64,000 bases of DNA from Micromonospora phaseoli (GCF_900109115.1 NZ_FNYV01000007.1:62001-126000), one strand, 5' to 3'. Shown: positions 24,744 to 33,500, counted from the stretch's first letter. Numbers and translations are program-made. The notes: generated by a model not told the origin, from the letters alone.

Positions 24744-25568
24744 TCAGTGCCGCAGCTCGGCGATGCAGCACTTCACGCTGCCGCCGCCCTTCTTGAGCTC
24801 AGCAAGCTCCACCGGTACCGGCGTGTACCCGGCCGCCTTGAGCCGGCCGGCCAGCCGGGTTGCCTCGCTGTTGAGCACCACGTTGGCGCCATCGCTGACC
24901 AGGTTCAACCCGAAGGCGAGGGCATCGTCGTCGTCCGCGACGATCGCATCGGGGAAGAGTTGGGCGAGCACCTTCTGGGTGGCCGCGGAGAAGGCACCGG
25001 GGTAGTAGACGATGTTCCCGTCGTCGATCGAGGCGAGCGCCACGTCCAGGTGGTAGAAGCGCGGATCCACCAGTCGCAGCGAGACCACCGGCCGACCCAG
25101 CGCCTCCTGCGCCTCGGCGTGCGCGGGCAACTCGGTGCGGAAGCCGTACCCGGCCAGGATCAGCCCGCCGTGCGCCTCCGGCAGGTACGCGAAGTCGCCC
25201 TCGCCCTCGTTGGTCTCGTTCGGCGCGATGAACCGCCAGTCCGGCGAGTCGTAGAAGGTCCGGTGCACGGCCGCCTCGGCGGCCCGCTGCTGGTGCTTGA
25301 ACCGCGCCCCGTAGGCCGTCCCGTCCACCACGAACGCCCCATTGGCGGCGTAGACCATGTCGGGCAGGCCGGGCTCGGGAGCCAGCAGGTGCACCTCGTG
25401 GCCGAGACCGACGAGGGTCTCCCGCAGGCGGTCCCACTGCTTGACCGCCAACTCCGCGTCGACCGGAGCGGTCACGTCCATCCACGGGTTGATCGCGTAC
25501 TCGACCGCGAAATGCTCGGGCGAGCACATGAGATATGTCCGCTTTCGCGGCACTCGCTGCTGGTTCAC
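24744..25568 (-). CDS. ddaH: Dimethylargininase (N(G),N(G)-dimethylarginine dimethylaminohydrolase)
   Basis: The 274-residue guanidino-modifying enzyme has VNQQRVPRKRTYLMCSPEHFAV at the N-terminus, GAFVVDG, the NEGEGDFAYLP segment, the catalytic histidine in FYHLDVALAS and the C-terminal nucleophile cysteine in GGGSVKCCIAELRH. It converts dimethylarginine to citrulline, or may act on arginine-related substrates in this clade. GTG 25568 follows a minus-strand TACTCT by 8 nt. It is divergent from an Lrp/AsnC regulator in the usual actinobacterial arrangement, so it is probably regulated by it in response to an amino acid. Arginine deiminase is encoded 10 kb away. Confidence 0.92.
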   Translation of the reverse strand: MNQQRVPRKRTYLMCSPEHFAVEYAINPWMDVTAPVDAELAVKQWDRLRETLVGLGHEVHLLAPEPGLPDMVYAANGAFVVDGTAYGARFKHQQRAAEAAVHRTFYDSPDWRFIAPNETNEGEGDFAYLPEAHGGLILAGYGFRTELPAHAEAQEALGRPVVSLRLVDPRFYHLDVALASIDDGNIVYYPGAFSAATQKVLAQLFPDAIVADDDDALAFGLNLVSDGANVVLNSEATRLAGRLKAAGYTPVPVELAELKKGGGSVKCCIAELRH

Positions 25569-25576
25569 GGTGACCA

Positions 25577-25582
25577 AGAGTA
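25577..25582 (-). promoter_or_regulatory. -10 hexamer of ddaH
   Basis: Minus-strand TACTCT ends 8 nt before GTG 25568. Confidence 0.45.
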
Positions 25583-25611
25583 GGTAGGGTACAACTTTGG
25601 TAACAGCCGCA

Positions 25612-25640
25612 AACATTGCTTCTATGAGGCGGAACATTGC
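25612..25640. promoter_or_regulatory. Candidate Lrp operator: AACATTGC direct repeats
   Basis: AACATTGC occurs at 25612-25619 and 25633-25640, 21 bp apart (two helical turns). The second copy overlaps the TTG start codon of the regulator gene. The pair lies in the 68-bp ddaH/regulator gap, where Lrp proteins typically bind. Confidence 0.5.
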
Positions 25641-26095
25641 AGATCGACGCCGTAGACCAGCGAATCATTGCTTTGCTCGTCGCTGACGCCCGCGCCTCGT
25701 ACGCGGACATCGGCACCCGGGTGTCACTCTCCGCTCCGGCGGTCAAGCGACGGGTCGACCGGCTACGGGCCGCCGGGGTGATCCGGGGATTCACGACCAT
25801 CGTCGACCCCGCCTCGGTCGGGTGGACCACCGAGGCGTTCGTCGAGCTGTTCTGCGCCGGCCGGACCACCCCGGCGCAGATCGGTGTCGCGGTGCGGCGC
25901 CACCCCGAGGTGGTCGGCGCCTACACCGTCTCCGGCGAGGCCGACGCGCTGGTGCACCTGCGCGCCGCCGACATCTCCCATCTGGAGGAGGCGCTGGAGC
26001 GACTGCGGGCCGAGAGCTTCGTGACCTCCAGCCGCAGCACCATCGTCCTGTCCCGACTGGTCGAGTCCCCCGGCGTCGGCCCCTCCACCCGCTGA
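25637..26095 (+). CDS. Lrp/AsnC family transcriptional regulator
   Basis: The 152-residue regulator has an N-terminal winged HTH (IDAVDQRIIALLVADARASYADIG, then VSLSAPAVKRRVDRLRAAGVIRGF) and a C-terminal RAM/AsnC ligand domain (VVGAYTVSGEADALVHLRAADI, LEEALERLR). It would bind an amino acid and form octamers on DNA. The start is TTG at 25637, with AGGCGG 4 nt upstream; no in-frame ATG is available. It is divergent from ddaH, and the gap holds repeated AACATTGC motifs, one over its own start, suggesting autoregulation. Confidence 0.93.
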   Translation: MQIDAVDQRIIALLVADARASYADIGTRVSLSAPAVKRRVDRLRAAGVIRGFTTIVDPASVGWTTEAFVELFCAGRTTPAQIGVAVRRHPEVVGAYTVSGEADALVHLRAADISHLEEALERLRAESFVTSSRSTIVLSRLVESPGVGPSTR

Positions 26096-26153
26096 CCGGT
26101 AACCGCACACCGGCGGGTGGAACCGGACGCGGAGCCACCGCGTCGAACCGGCC

Positions 26154-28088
26154 ATGAAACGGGGAGCCAAGGTCACCGCGACCGGCGGCACGCTGGTCGC
26201 GCTCGCGCTGCTCGCCGGCAGCATGGCGATGCCGGAACCGGTGTCACGGCCACCCGGGGCGATCGGACCACCGATGGTGCCGGTCGGCCTGGTCTCCTTC
26301 GACTCCTGCGCCGATGCCCTCACTGAACTGCGCGCGGCGGCGACCGCGTCGGTCGGTCCATACGGCTTCGGTGGCGACGCGGTGCTCTTCGGGGATCGGG
26401 CGGCGCTCGGCGGCGCCGAGTCGATGGCCCGGACCTTCGCCGGGGCCGCGGGCGACGCCGCGGCCCAGGACGGCGGGGCCGGTCACTCGACGACCAACAA
26501 TCACGAGGTTGGCGCGGACGAACCCGACCTGGTCAAGACCGACGGCCGGCGGATCGTCACGGTCACCCACGGCGTGCTTCGGGTGATCGACCCGGCCAGC
26601 CGCCAGGTCGTCGGAGAACTCGACCTGACCGGCGGCCAGGAGGAGCAGCGCTGGCTGGAGCACCAGTTGCTGCTGCTCGGCGACCGGGCGCTGGTACTCA
26701 CCGCCGACGCGCCGAGCCCGGCCGACAGCTACCGGTTGGCGGGGCCGGCCGGCGCGACCCGCCTGATGCTGATCGGCCTGACCGGCCAGCCCCGGCTGCT
26801 CGGCACGTACCGGATCCAGGGCAGCACCGTCGACGCACGGCTCACCGGTGACACCGCCCGGGTGGTGGTCCGCGCGGCGACCCGCCTGGAGTTCCCGATC
26901 GAGCCCGCCGGCAGCGACCCGGTCCGGACCGAACGCAACCACAAGGTGATCGCGCGGGCCGGTGTCGAGGCATGGTTGCCGGAGTACGAGTGGACGGCCG
27001 GGGACGAGCGGCACACCGGGCGGGTCGGCTGCGACCGGCTCAGCCGTCCGAAGCGGATGACCGGCTCCTCCACGCTCACCGTGCTCAGCTTCGACCTGAC
27101 CACCGACCGGCTCGGCGACGGCGATCCGGTCGCTGTGGCCGCCGACGCCGACACCGTCTACGGCACGGCGACCGGGCTCTACCTGGCCGGCCAGCGGCCG
27201 ATGGCGACGCCGACCACGCCCCGCTGGCGGCCGTCGTCGGCCGACCAGGTCACCGAGATCTACCAGTTCGACACCGCTGCGCCGGGCCGCCCCCGCTTCC
27301 TCGCCGCCGGCTCGGTGCCCGGCTGGCTGATCAACCAGTACGCGCTCTCGGAGTGGGCGGGGCATCTGCGGGTCGCCACCACCACCGGCGATCTGTGGGG
27401 TGCGGGACGGACCTCCGAGTCCGCCGTGCACATCCTGCGTCGCGACGGTGGGGCGCTGGCGTCGACCGGAGTGGTCGGCGGCCTGGGGCGGGGGGAGCGG
27501 ATCTACTCGGTGCGCTATCTCGGGCCGGTCGCGTACGTGGTCACCTTCCGGCAGACAGACCCGCTCTACTCACTCGACCTGACCGACCCGGCCGCACCGG
27601 TGGTGACCGGCGAACTGAAGATCACCGGCTATTCGGCGTACCTGCACCCGCTGCCCGACGGACGGCTGCTCGGCGTCGGTCAGGAGGCCGACGGCCAAGG
27701 CAGGACCGAGGGGTTGCAGGTGTCCCTCTTCGACGTCCGTGATCCCGCCCGGCCGACCCGCCTGGACCAGTGGCATCTGCCCAACGGGTGGTCGGCGGCC
27801 GAGCACGACCCGCACGCCTTCCTGTACCGGCCGGACAGTGGGCTGGTGGCGCTGCCGGTAGACGCCGGCATCCGGCTGCTGCACGTCACCGGCGACACGA
27901 TCAGCGAGATCGGCGCGGTGACCCATCCCAGCATCGAGCACCCGAACGCCCGTCGCCCGTGGGTGTCGTCGCCGTCGGTACGCCGGTCGCTGGTTGTCGG
28001 CGACGTGCTCTGGACCGTTTCGGATGCGGGCCTGCGGGCCAGCGACCCGGTAACCGCCCGGAGCCTGGGCTGGATCGCGACGACCTGA
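26154..28088 (+). CDS. Secreted beta-propeller domain protein
   Basis: The 644-residue protein has an N-terminal signal-like helix (TLVALALLAGSMAM) and a family-typical block NNHEVGADEPDLVKTDGRRIVTV, which marks the beta-propeller (PF09826-type, C-terminal of the TNVQVEGVDEPD pattern) proteins of bacteria and archaea. Repeated strands of the type LLGTYRIQGSTVDARL and ADTVYGTATGLYLAG form the blades. It is probably exported; function is unknown. ATG 26154 is 58 bp after the regulator gene on the same strand; no clear ribosome-binding site is visible. There is no lipobox cysteine after the helix. Confidence 0.83.
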   Translation: MKRGAKVTATGGTLVALALLAGSMAMPEPVSRPPGAIGPPMVPVGLVSFDSCADALTELRAAATASVGPYGFGGDAVLFGDRAALGGAESMARTFAGAAGDAAAQDGGAGHSTTNNHEVGADEPDLVKTDGRRIVTVTHGVLRVIDPASRQVVGELDLTGGQEEQRWLEHQLLLLGDRALVLTADAPSPADSYRLAGPAGATRLMLIGLTGQPRLLGTYRIQGSTVDARLTGDTARVVVRAATRLEFPIEPAGSDPVRTERNHKVIARAGVEAWLPEYEWTAGDERHTGRVGCDRLSRPKRMTGSSTLTVLSFDLTTDRLGDGDPVAVAADADTVYGTATGLYLAGQRPMATPTTPRWRPSSADQVTEIYQFDTAAPGRPRFLAAGSVPGWLINQYALSEWAGHLRVATTTGDLWGAGRTSESAVHILRRDGGALASTGVVGGLGRGERIYSVRYLGPVAYVVTFRQTDPLYSLDLTDPAAPVVTGELKITGYSAYLHPLPDGRLLGVGQEADGQGRTEGLQVSLFDVRDPARPTRLDQWHLPNGWSAAEHDPHAFLYRPDSGLVALPVDAGIRLLHVTGDTISEIGAVTHPSIEHPNARRPWVSSPSVRRSLVVGDVLWTVSDAGLRASDPVTARSLGWIATT

Positions 28089-28145
28089 ACCTTCCTCCCG
28101 CGCGGGTGGGGCCCGGTTTCTCGGGGTTTCCGGGTCCCACCCGCC

Positions 28146-29225
28146 TCACAGGTACATGCCGGTGCGGTGCTCACCGCGCCCAGGCTTGTCTCCCTCGCCG
28201 AAGAAGCGCTTGCCGCCGAACTCGCCGTGCAGGCGGTCGTCCAGCTCGTCGGCGAGGCCGGTCATCACCTGCACCGCCAGCATCAGGTGGGTGGGCTGGA
28301 AGTTGCGGCCGAAGACCGGAATCGACGCCCACACGGTGTCGTCGGCGCAGTAGAGGCGCCCGATCGGCATCCGGTTGGTCAGCTCGGAGAGCTTCACGTA
28401 GAGCCGCTCGGTGGGCTCGACCTCGGTGAGTACCGGAGAGAAGACGTCGACCAGCGGCGGGTTGTCCCGGACCCGGACGAAGACCATTGCCGAGCCGGCC
28501 CGGATGTTGATGTCACCGTCGGAGTCGACCTGGACGCGGTCGGAGTCCGACTTGAGCATGGTCGAGACGACGGTACGGACCCGTTCGGCCAACTCCAGCA
28601 CCTCGGTGTCCGCGCCGGCCTCGCCGGCGGCGGCCAGCACCTTCTCCAGTTCGGTGCCGATCTCCCGGCCCAGTCCGTCCTCGCTGCGCGCGGTTCCCAG
28701 CGGCGGCCCGGGCAGCGGCTCGCCCTCGGCATCGGAGATCAGGTAGACCAGGAAGGCCGGATGCGGGGCACCGTAGACGTCGCGCAGCGTACGCGAGAGC
28801 ATGGCGGCCAGCCGGGTGGCCTCGTCCGTCGGGTAGTCCGCGCCGAACTGGTCCCCCGAGCCCTCCACCACACCCGGCGGCGACCAGCCCAGCGCGACCA
28901 TGTCGGCGACCGCCCCGCGGTCCAGTCGGTAGCCCTGCGGCAGGGTCGCGTTGCCCACCGCCCGGGCGGCGAGCCGGCCGTCCGCACCCACCTCGACGTA
29001 GACGGAGTAGACGGCGTCATCGGTGCCGGATGCGGTCGGGTCGAGGGTCAACTCCAGATGTGCTCCCGCCGGCAGGTCGGACAGCCGGTCGGCCAGCGCT
29101 CGGGCGAACTCCCGCCACGCCTGGGTCACCTTCGCCCGTAGGTCGGCCGTGCTCGGCTCGTCGAGCAGGATCGACTCGTGATGCGCTGGCGCACCGGGCG
29201 GCGCCGAGGGGTGGTCTGCCGTCAT
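28146..29225 (-). CDS. TY-Chap/YbjN-like domain protein ending in GMYL
   Basis: The 359-residue protein appears to have two parts. The N-terminal half (about 30-190) resembles the TY-Chap N domain with a DLPAGAHLELTLDPTASGTDDAVYSV segment. The C-terminal half (about 220-345) has the YbjN/type III chaperone-like pattern (VSTMLKSDSDRVQVDSDGD, GSAMVFVRVRDNPPLVDVFSPVL, LYVKLSELTNRMPIGRLY). No catalytic residues are recognisable. It ends RTGMYL; the penultimate tyrosine after a hydrophobic residue matches the HbYX motif used by proteasome activators (Bpa here ends GQYL). Start 29225 is an ATG. Its role is unknown. Confidence 0.7.
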   Translation of the reverse strand: MTADHPSAPPGAPAHHESILLDEPSTADLRAKVTQAWREFARALADRLSDLPAGAHLELTLDPTASGTDDAVYSVYVEVGADGRLAARAVGNATLPQGYRLDRGAVADMVALGWSPPGVVEGSGDQFGADYPTDEATRLAAMLSRTLRDVYGAPHPAFLVYLISDAEGEPLPGPPLGTARSEDGLGREIGTELEKVLAAAGEAGADTEVLELAERVRTVVSTMLKSDSDRVQVDSDGDINIRAGSAMVFVRVRDNPPLVDVFSPVLTEVEPTERLYVKLSELTNRMPIGRLYCADDTVWASIPVFGRNFQPTHLMLAVQVMTGLADELDDRLHGEFGGKRFFGEGDKPGRGEHRTGMYL

Positions 29226-29306
29226 GATCGCCTCCGTCCGTTCCGGTCACCCTACCCAGCCGGCCGGCGGGACGGATCGGCGCGGACCGTGATCGGACAA
29301 CGGCGG

Positions 29307-29597
29307 TCAGTCGGCCCGGCGATCCGGCCCGGCCGGGTCCGAACGAGGCTGGCGATCGCCGCCCAACTCGACCGGCCAGGAGCCGGCCAGCCCGGCGAGG
29401 CGGGCAGCGGCCGCAGCGGGATCGGCACCGCGCCCCACGGCCAACCCGAGCAGGTACGCGGTGACCGGGGCACCCGGCCGCAGCACCTGGTGGGCCACAT
29501 CCCGGGCCAGGTCCAGCACGGTCGGCACCGGCACCTCCGCCGGGTCGAGACCCAGCTCCGTGCAGGCAGCCGTCACCCAGTCGTCCAGCACCGTCAT
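29307..29597 (-). CDS. DUF6457 family small protein, mobA partner
   Basis: The 96-residue mainly helical protein has MTVLDDWVTAACTELGLDPAEVP followed by VLDLARDVAHQVLRPGAPVTAYLLGLAVG, recognised as DUF6457, which is regularly encoded next to mobA in actinobacteria. It overlaps mobA by ATGA and has GGAGGA upstream, so it is translationally coupled. A role in guanylation or insertion of molybdenum cofactor is inferred from that linkage only. The last 20 residues are charged and disordered. Confidence 0.8.
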   Translation of the reverse strand: MTVLDDWVTAACTELGLDPAEVPVPTVLDLARDVAHQVLRPGAPVTAYLLGLAVGRGADPAAAAARLAGLAGSWPVELGGDRQPRSDPAGPDRRAD

Positions 29598-30244
29598 CGC
29601 GCCCACTCCTCCGCCCGGCGTACGTCACCCTCAGTGTCGCAGTCGAACCAGGGCTCCAGGCCGTCGCCGGTCCACGTCACCTCGCGTACGGCAAGTCCGG
29701 CGAGCAACTCCCGCAGCGACGCACCGGCCAGCTCACCGCGCCGCCCGGCGAGCCGGTCCAGGGCGGTACGCAGGGCATCCGGCCGCCACACCCCGCACAG
29801 CGTCTGCCGCCGCCCCGAGGCGTCCACGAAACACGCGCCGTCGGTGCCGGTCCCTGGGCCGGCCGTTCGAAACGAGTCGCCCGAGCCGGCCGGACGGTCG
29901 AGATCAGCCTCGTCGAGGTGACGCAGCAACTGGCGGACGGCGGACCGGGTCAGCAGCGGCAGGTCGGCCGCGAGCAGGGCCACGGCCGGCACGTCGACGT
30001 CGAGCAGGGCCAGCCCTGCCGCGACGGCGGCAACCGGCCCGCCGCCGGGCGGCACCTCCCGGGTCAGCCGTACCCCGGCGAGCGCCGGCCCGGCGCCCAC
30101 CAGGATCCGAGGCGACGCATCCCCGACGGCCGCGAGCACCCGCTCCCGCATCGGCACACCACCGACGGGCAGCGCCGGCTTGTCCCGGCCGCCCATCCGT
30201 CGCCCCGCACCACCCGCGAGCACCACCGCCGCGTACGCCCTCAC
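29594..30244 (-). CDS. mobA: Molybdenum cofactor guanylyltransferase
   Basis: The 216-residue nucleotidyltransferase has the pyrophosphorylase signature VVLAGGAGRRMGGRDKPALPVGG, then AALLAADLPLLTRSAV (metal-binding DxP region) and the later GVWRPDALRTAL. It attaches GMP from GTP to molybdopterin to form MGD for bis-MGD enzymes such as formate dehydrogenase and nitrate reductase. GTG 30244 is chosen because TACCGT lies 6 nt upstream and the signature begins at residue 5; the frame is open to 30292. fdhD lies 0.5 kb away on the opposite strand, which supports a formate-dehydrogenase link. Confidence 0.85.
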   Translation of the reverse strand: MRAYAAVVLAGGAGRRMGGRDKPALPVGGVPMRERVLAAVGDASPRILVGAGPALAGVRLTREVPPGGGPVAAVAAGLALLDVDVPAVALLAADLPLLTRSAVRQLLRHLDEADLDRPAGSGDSFRTAGPGTGTDGACFVDASGRRQTLCGVWRPDALRTALDRLAGRRGELAGASLRELLAGLAVREVTWTGDGLEPWFDCDTEGDVRRAEEWAR

Positions 30245-30250
30245 GGCGCC

Positions 30251-30256
30251 ACGGTA
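30251..30256 (-). promoter_or_regulatory. -10 hexamer of mobA
   Basis: Minus-strand TACCGT ends 6 nt before GTG 30244. Confidence 0.45.
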
Positions 30257-30779
30257 GCCGCCCGCCGTACCCCCGAGATCCTTCCTCGCCACGCACGCAG
30301 GCGCTCCCCTCGGTCAACAGGGCCCAGAGCGGACATCGGCCGTCCGCGCGCCGCGCCCTCGTCCACGGGCACGGTGTGGAGGTGGTGTTCCCGGCGCTGT
30401 CGAGCTGATAGCGCAAACGGATCGCGGCGACAGGTGGAACTCGTGACTCTCGACCCGCTGCGGCAGTTCACGCCCACGGCCGGCCGGCGGACACAGGCCA
30501 CGCCCCGGCCGCCCGGCGCACGCGCCGGGTCGCCCCAGGCCCACCAAGGGCGCACCGGCGTGCGGGTCAGAGGTACAGCGCGAGTGGGTGAGAGCACAAA
30601 TGGTTCAGCTCGACAGCATCCAGCGGAAGGTCACCGAGCTGCTCGTAAAGGTCGTTCTAGGCCGGTGACACACCTGGACCACGCTCGGGGAAGTGCGCGG
30701 AGCCCAAGGCCGAATGGCCGGCGGGCCGGTGGGTCCGGGGCGATGCGGCGAGGTCCGGGCGGCGGGGGAGGATGGCGGG
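30257..30779. other. 523-bp region without a recognisable gene
   Basis: Several frames stay open because GC is high, but none has a recognisable domain or consistent G/C3 pattern. One short ORF at 30600-30668 (ATG GTT CAG CTC..., 22 codons) has normal codon use and could be a truncated gene start. No RNA gene signature was found. Confidence 0.6.
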
Positions 30780-31634
30780 GTGGGACGAGCTAGTGAGCGA
30801 CGTGGCGTGTTGCGGGTGGATCTGGACGCGACGGAGGCCGGGCGTGGCCGGGTACGGCGGCCGGACACCCTTGCCGCCGAGGAGCCGCTGGAGATCCGGG
30901 TCGGTCCGGCCGGGCCGGGTCGGCGTCCACCACTGGCCGTCACCATGCGTACCCCCGGCGCCGACCTCGATCTTGCCATCGGCTTCCTGCTCACCGAGGG
31001 GCTGATCCGGTCGACGGAGGACGTGTCCACGGCTCAGCTGTGCGCCGGCACGGATACCCCGAACACCTACAACGTGGTGGACGTGACGCTGGCAGCCGGC
31101 GTGCCAGATCCAGTGACCGACGTCACCCGGCATTTCCACACCACCAGCGCCTGCGGGGTGTGCGGCAAGGCGAGCATCGACGCCGTCCGTACCCGGTCAC
31201 TCTTTGACGTCAGCGACGACCCGCTCAGCGTGTCGGCGGAGTTGCTGTCCGAGTTGCCGCAGCGGTTGCGGGCCGGGCAGCGGGGCTTCGACCGCACCGG
31301 CGGCCTGCACGCGGCGGGTCTGTTCACCGCCGACGGCGAGTTGGTGGTGCTGCGCGAGGACGTGGGCCGGCACAACGCGGTGGACAAGGTGGTCGGCTGG
31401 GCGGTACGCGAGCGCCGGCTGCCGCTCTCGGGCCACGTGCTGCTGGTGTCCGGTCGGGCCAGCTTCGAGCTGACCCAGAAGGCGTGGATGGCCGGCGCGC
31501 CGCTGCTCGCCGCGGTATCGGCGCCGAGCACGCTCGCGGTCGACGTGGCCAGCGAGGCGGGGCTGACCCTGGTCGGCTTCCTGCGCGGCCGGACGATGAA
31601 CGTCTACACCGGCGCACACCGGGTGACCGCCTGA
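30780..31634 (+). CDS. fdhD: Formate dehydrogenase accessory sulfurtransferase
   Basis: The 284-residue protein passes sulfur from IscS to the molybdenum cofactor of formate dehydrogenase. It has AAEEPLEIRV, IGFLLTEGLI, the conserved cysteine pair in TSACGVCGKAS, LREDVGRHNAVDKVVG and VSGRASFELTQKAWMAGAP, all typical of FdhD. GTG 30780 is chosen because it starts GRASERRGVLRVD, the family beginning, with a GGGGGAGGA sequence upstream. No fdh structural genes lie in the window. It lies between mobA (divergent side) and a GAP-family membrane protein. Confidence 0.93.
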   Translation: MGRASERRGVLRVDLDATEAGRGRVRRPDTLAAEEPLEIRVGPAGPGRRPPLAVTMRTPGADLDLAIGFLLTEGLIRSTEDVSTAQLCAGTDTPNTYNVVDVTLAAGVPDPVTDVTRHFHTTSACGVCGKASIDAVRTRSLFDVSDDPLSVSAELLSELPQRLRAGQRGFDRTGGLHAAGLFTADGELVVLREDVGRHNAVDKVVGWAVRERRLPLSGHVLLVSGRASFELTQKAWMAGAPLLAAVSAPSTLAVDVASEAGLTLVGFLRGRTMNVYTGAHRVTA

Positions 31635-31674
31635 CCCGTCCCGCTGCCGGGTGACCGGCTGACCTGTCCCGCCG

Positions 31675-32385
31675 TCAGCGACGGGCGAACATGTCGAACA
31701 ACTCCAGCCGGACGGCGGCGTCCCGGGCGATCAGGAAGCCGGCGATACCCAACACCCAGCCGAGCATGCTGCCGGACGATCTGACGATCCACGCGTTGAG
31801 CCGGGTGAGCACCGGCTCGACCAGTCTCGGCCAGGCCACCCGAGCGCCCAGCAACAGCATCGCCGGCAGCACCATCACCAGGCAGTACCCGCCGAGGAGG
31901 GCCAGCACGGTCGGCACGGCGAGCCCCGAGGTGGTCAGCAGCCCCAGCGCGCCGAGGTACGGCAGCATGGTGGCCACCTCGGCGAGTGCGGCGAACAACG
32001 CCAGCCCGACCAGCCAGCGCGGTGACGAGTCGCCAGTGGTCACCCGGTCCCGCCAGCGCAGTACCCGGCCGGTGCCGGCGCCTCGCTTGCCGTCGTAGCG
32101 AAAGCTGAGCACGAACAGCCCGACTCCCAGGGCCAGCTGCAACCAGAGCACCGGCCGGCTGTCGAGCGCACCGCCGAGGAGCTCGGCCAGACCGCTGCCG
32201 CCGAAGTAGAGCAGCAACCCGACCAGGAAGTAGCAGCCGGTGATGGTGCCGAGGTAGGTCAGCACCCGCCGAACGCTCACCGATCCCGGGGCGAGCAACA
32301 GCCAGACGGGAATGAACAGGGTGCCGATGCTGGTGCTGTCGATCAGCGCCAGACCCGCAAGGGACAGCAGCAGCGCGACGCTCAT
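31675..32385 (-). CDS. GAP/Sap-family membrane protein (DUF2910-like)
   Basis: The 236-residue protein has about six membrane helices with a short basic loop (DGKRGAGTGRVLRWRDRV) in the middle. It starts SVALLLSLAGLALIDSTSIGTLFIPVWLLL, the hallmark of the GAP family (glycolipid-addressing proteins such as Mycobacterium Gap and Sap). Family role: movement of glycolipids or related export functions; that is not proven in Micromonospora. ATG 32385. It is convergent with fdhD and followed upstream by DUF4192 in the same direction, with a 37-bp gap. Confidence 0.82.
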   Translation of the reverse strand: MSVALLLSLAGLALIDSTSIGTLFIPVWLLLAPGSVSVRRVLTYLGTITGCYFLVGLLLYFGGSGLAELLGGALDSRPVLWLQLALGVGLFVLSFRYDGKRGAGTGRVLRWRDRVTTGDSSPRWLVGLALFAALAEVATMLPYLGALGLLTTSGLAVPTVLALLGGYCLVMVLPAMLLLGARVAWPRLVEPVLTRLNAWIVRSSGSMLGWVLGIAGFLIARDAAVRLELFDMFARR

Positions 32386-32422
32386 GCCGTACCGACGATC
32401 AGGTCGAACATGAGGCGATTAT

Positions 32423-33460
32423 TCATCGCGGTCGGCGTCGGGAGCGGCGCCGACCGCGTCGGGGTGCCCTCGGTCGGCCCGTCGCCGGCCAGCCGTCCAG
32501 GCGGGACGGGGGCACGCCCTGCCGGAGCAGATCGTCCAGCAGCAGGGCGAGCGAGTAGTCGGGATGCTCGGCCAGCACCCGTTCCAGCGCGACGGCTGCC
32601 AACGCACCCTGCCCGGCGCGCCACGCGGCGAACGCCAGCAGCGCACCCGGGGCGGCGGTCAGCGCCGGGTCGACGCGGCGCAGCGCCTCCGCCCAGAACG
32701 CGATGTCCTCGTCTCGGCCGTCGGTGCGCTCCCAGGCGTGGTCACGTACCGGCAGATGGGTCAGGAGCAGGCAGAGCCAGGCCAACCCGTCGTCGGTCGG
32801 CCGCTCACCGTCGCGGTGCTGCCGTCGAATGTCCCGCAGGGCGCTCACCCCGGCCGCCCGCAGCGCCCGCCCACCGAGCAGATCGGTCGGGGGTGCCGAC
32901 GCCAGCAGGTCCGCGATCCGTCGTTCCGCCCGTTCGGTGGCCTCCCGCATGGTCGCCGCACCGGCCGGGGCGACCTGGGCGGCGAGCGCCGCCCGGTCGG
33001 GCAGCGCGACCTGGCCGGCAAAGACGGCCGCCGCGGGAAGCAGGCTCGCCTGCGGGTCGTACGGGGTGCCCTCGGGCGGGCAGCACTCCGGCTGCGCGCA
33101 GACGTAGGACCACCACCGCCCGTCGGTGACCCGCAGGGCGTCGAGGACGGTGAGCCCGGCGTCGGCCAGCGCGTCCCGTACCGCGTCCACTGCCGGGGTC
33201 ACCTGGGCGGCCGGGCCGTACCCGATCACGGTGGCCGAGTCGGCGCCCTGCCGGGCCGTCACGGCGGCGATGTGTTGACCCGGCTCGTAGGGATCTGCGT
33301 CGCCGGGCAGATCGCCGCGCGCGGCGAAGACGATCCGCGAGCCGGACATCGCCACCACCACGACGCTGTCGGCGGGGTGGAAGCCGAGCAGGTACGGCAC
33401 GGCGGCGATGAGGTCGGCGGGCGAGCGGACGGTGAGCCGGGGCAGGTCGGTCGAGTTCAT
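32423..33460 (-). CDS. DUF4192 domain-containing protein
   Basis: The 345-residue protein has the DUF4192 opening LTVRSPADLIAAVPYLLGFHPADSVVVVAMSG and the internal DGRWWSYVCAQPECCPPEGTPYD. It is cytoplasmic and of unknown function; members are widespread and conserved in actinobacteria. The Arg-rich C-terminus (RRGRRRSRRRPR) may be lightly structured. Start ATG 33460 is 41 bp from two DnaA-box-like sites that lie between it and the divergent kinase gene. Confidence 0.88.
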   Translation of the reverse strand: MNSTDLPRLTVRSPADLIAAVPYLLGFHPADSVVVVAMSGSRIVFAARGDLPGDADPYEPGQHIAAVTARQGADSATVIGYGPAAQVTPAVDAVRDALADAGLTVLDALRVTDGRWWSYVCAQPECCPPEGTPYDPQASLLPAAAVFAGQVALPDRAALAAQVAPAGAATMREATERAERRIADLLASAPPTDLLGGRALRAAGVSALRDIRRQHRDGERPTDDGLAWLCLLLTHLPVRDHAWERTDGRDEDIAFWAEALRRVDPALTAAPGALLAFAAWRAGQGALAAVALERVLAEHPDYSLALLLDDLLRQGVPPSRLDGWPATGRPRAPRRGRRRSRRRPR

Positions 33461-33500
33461 GCAGGAAGCCTGCGAGCCGAGCGGTGAGCGCCGCTGCCCC

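Noticed and set aside
30257..30597. Arg-rich frames in the mobA-fdhD gap
   Set aside because: No start signal or family; composition typical of non-coding high-GC DNA.
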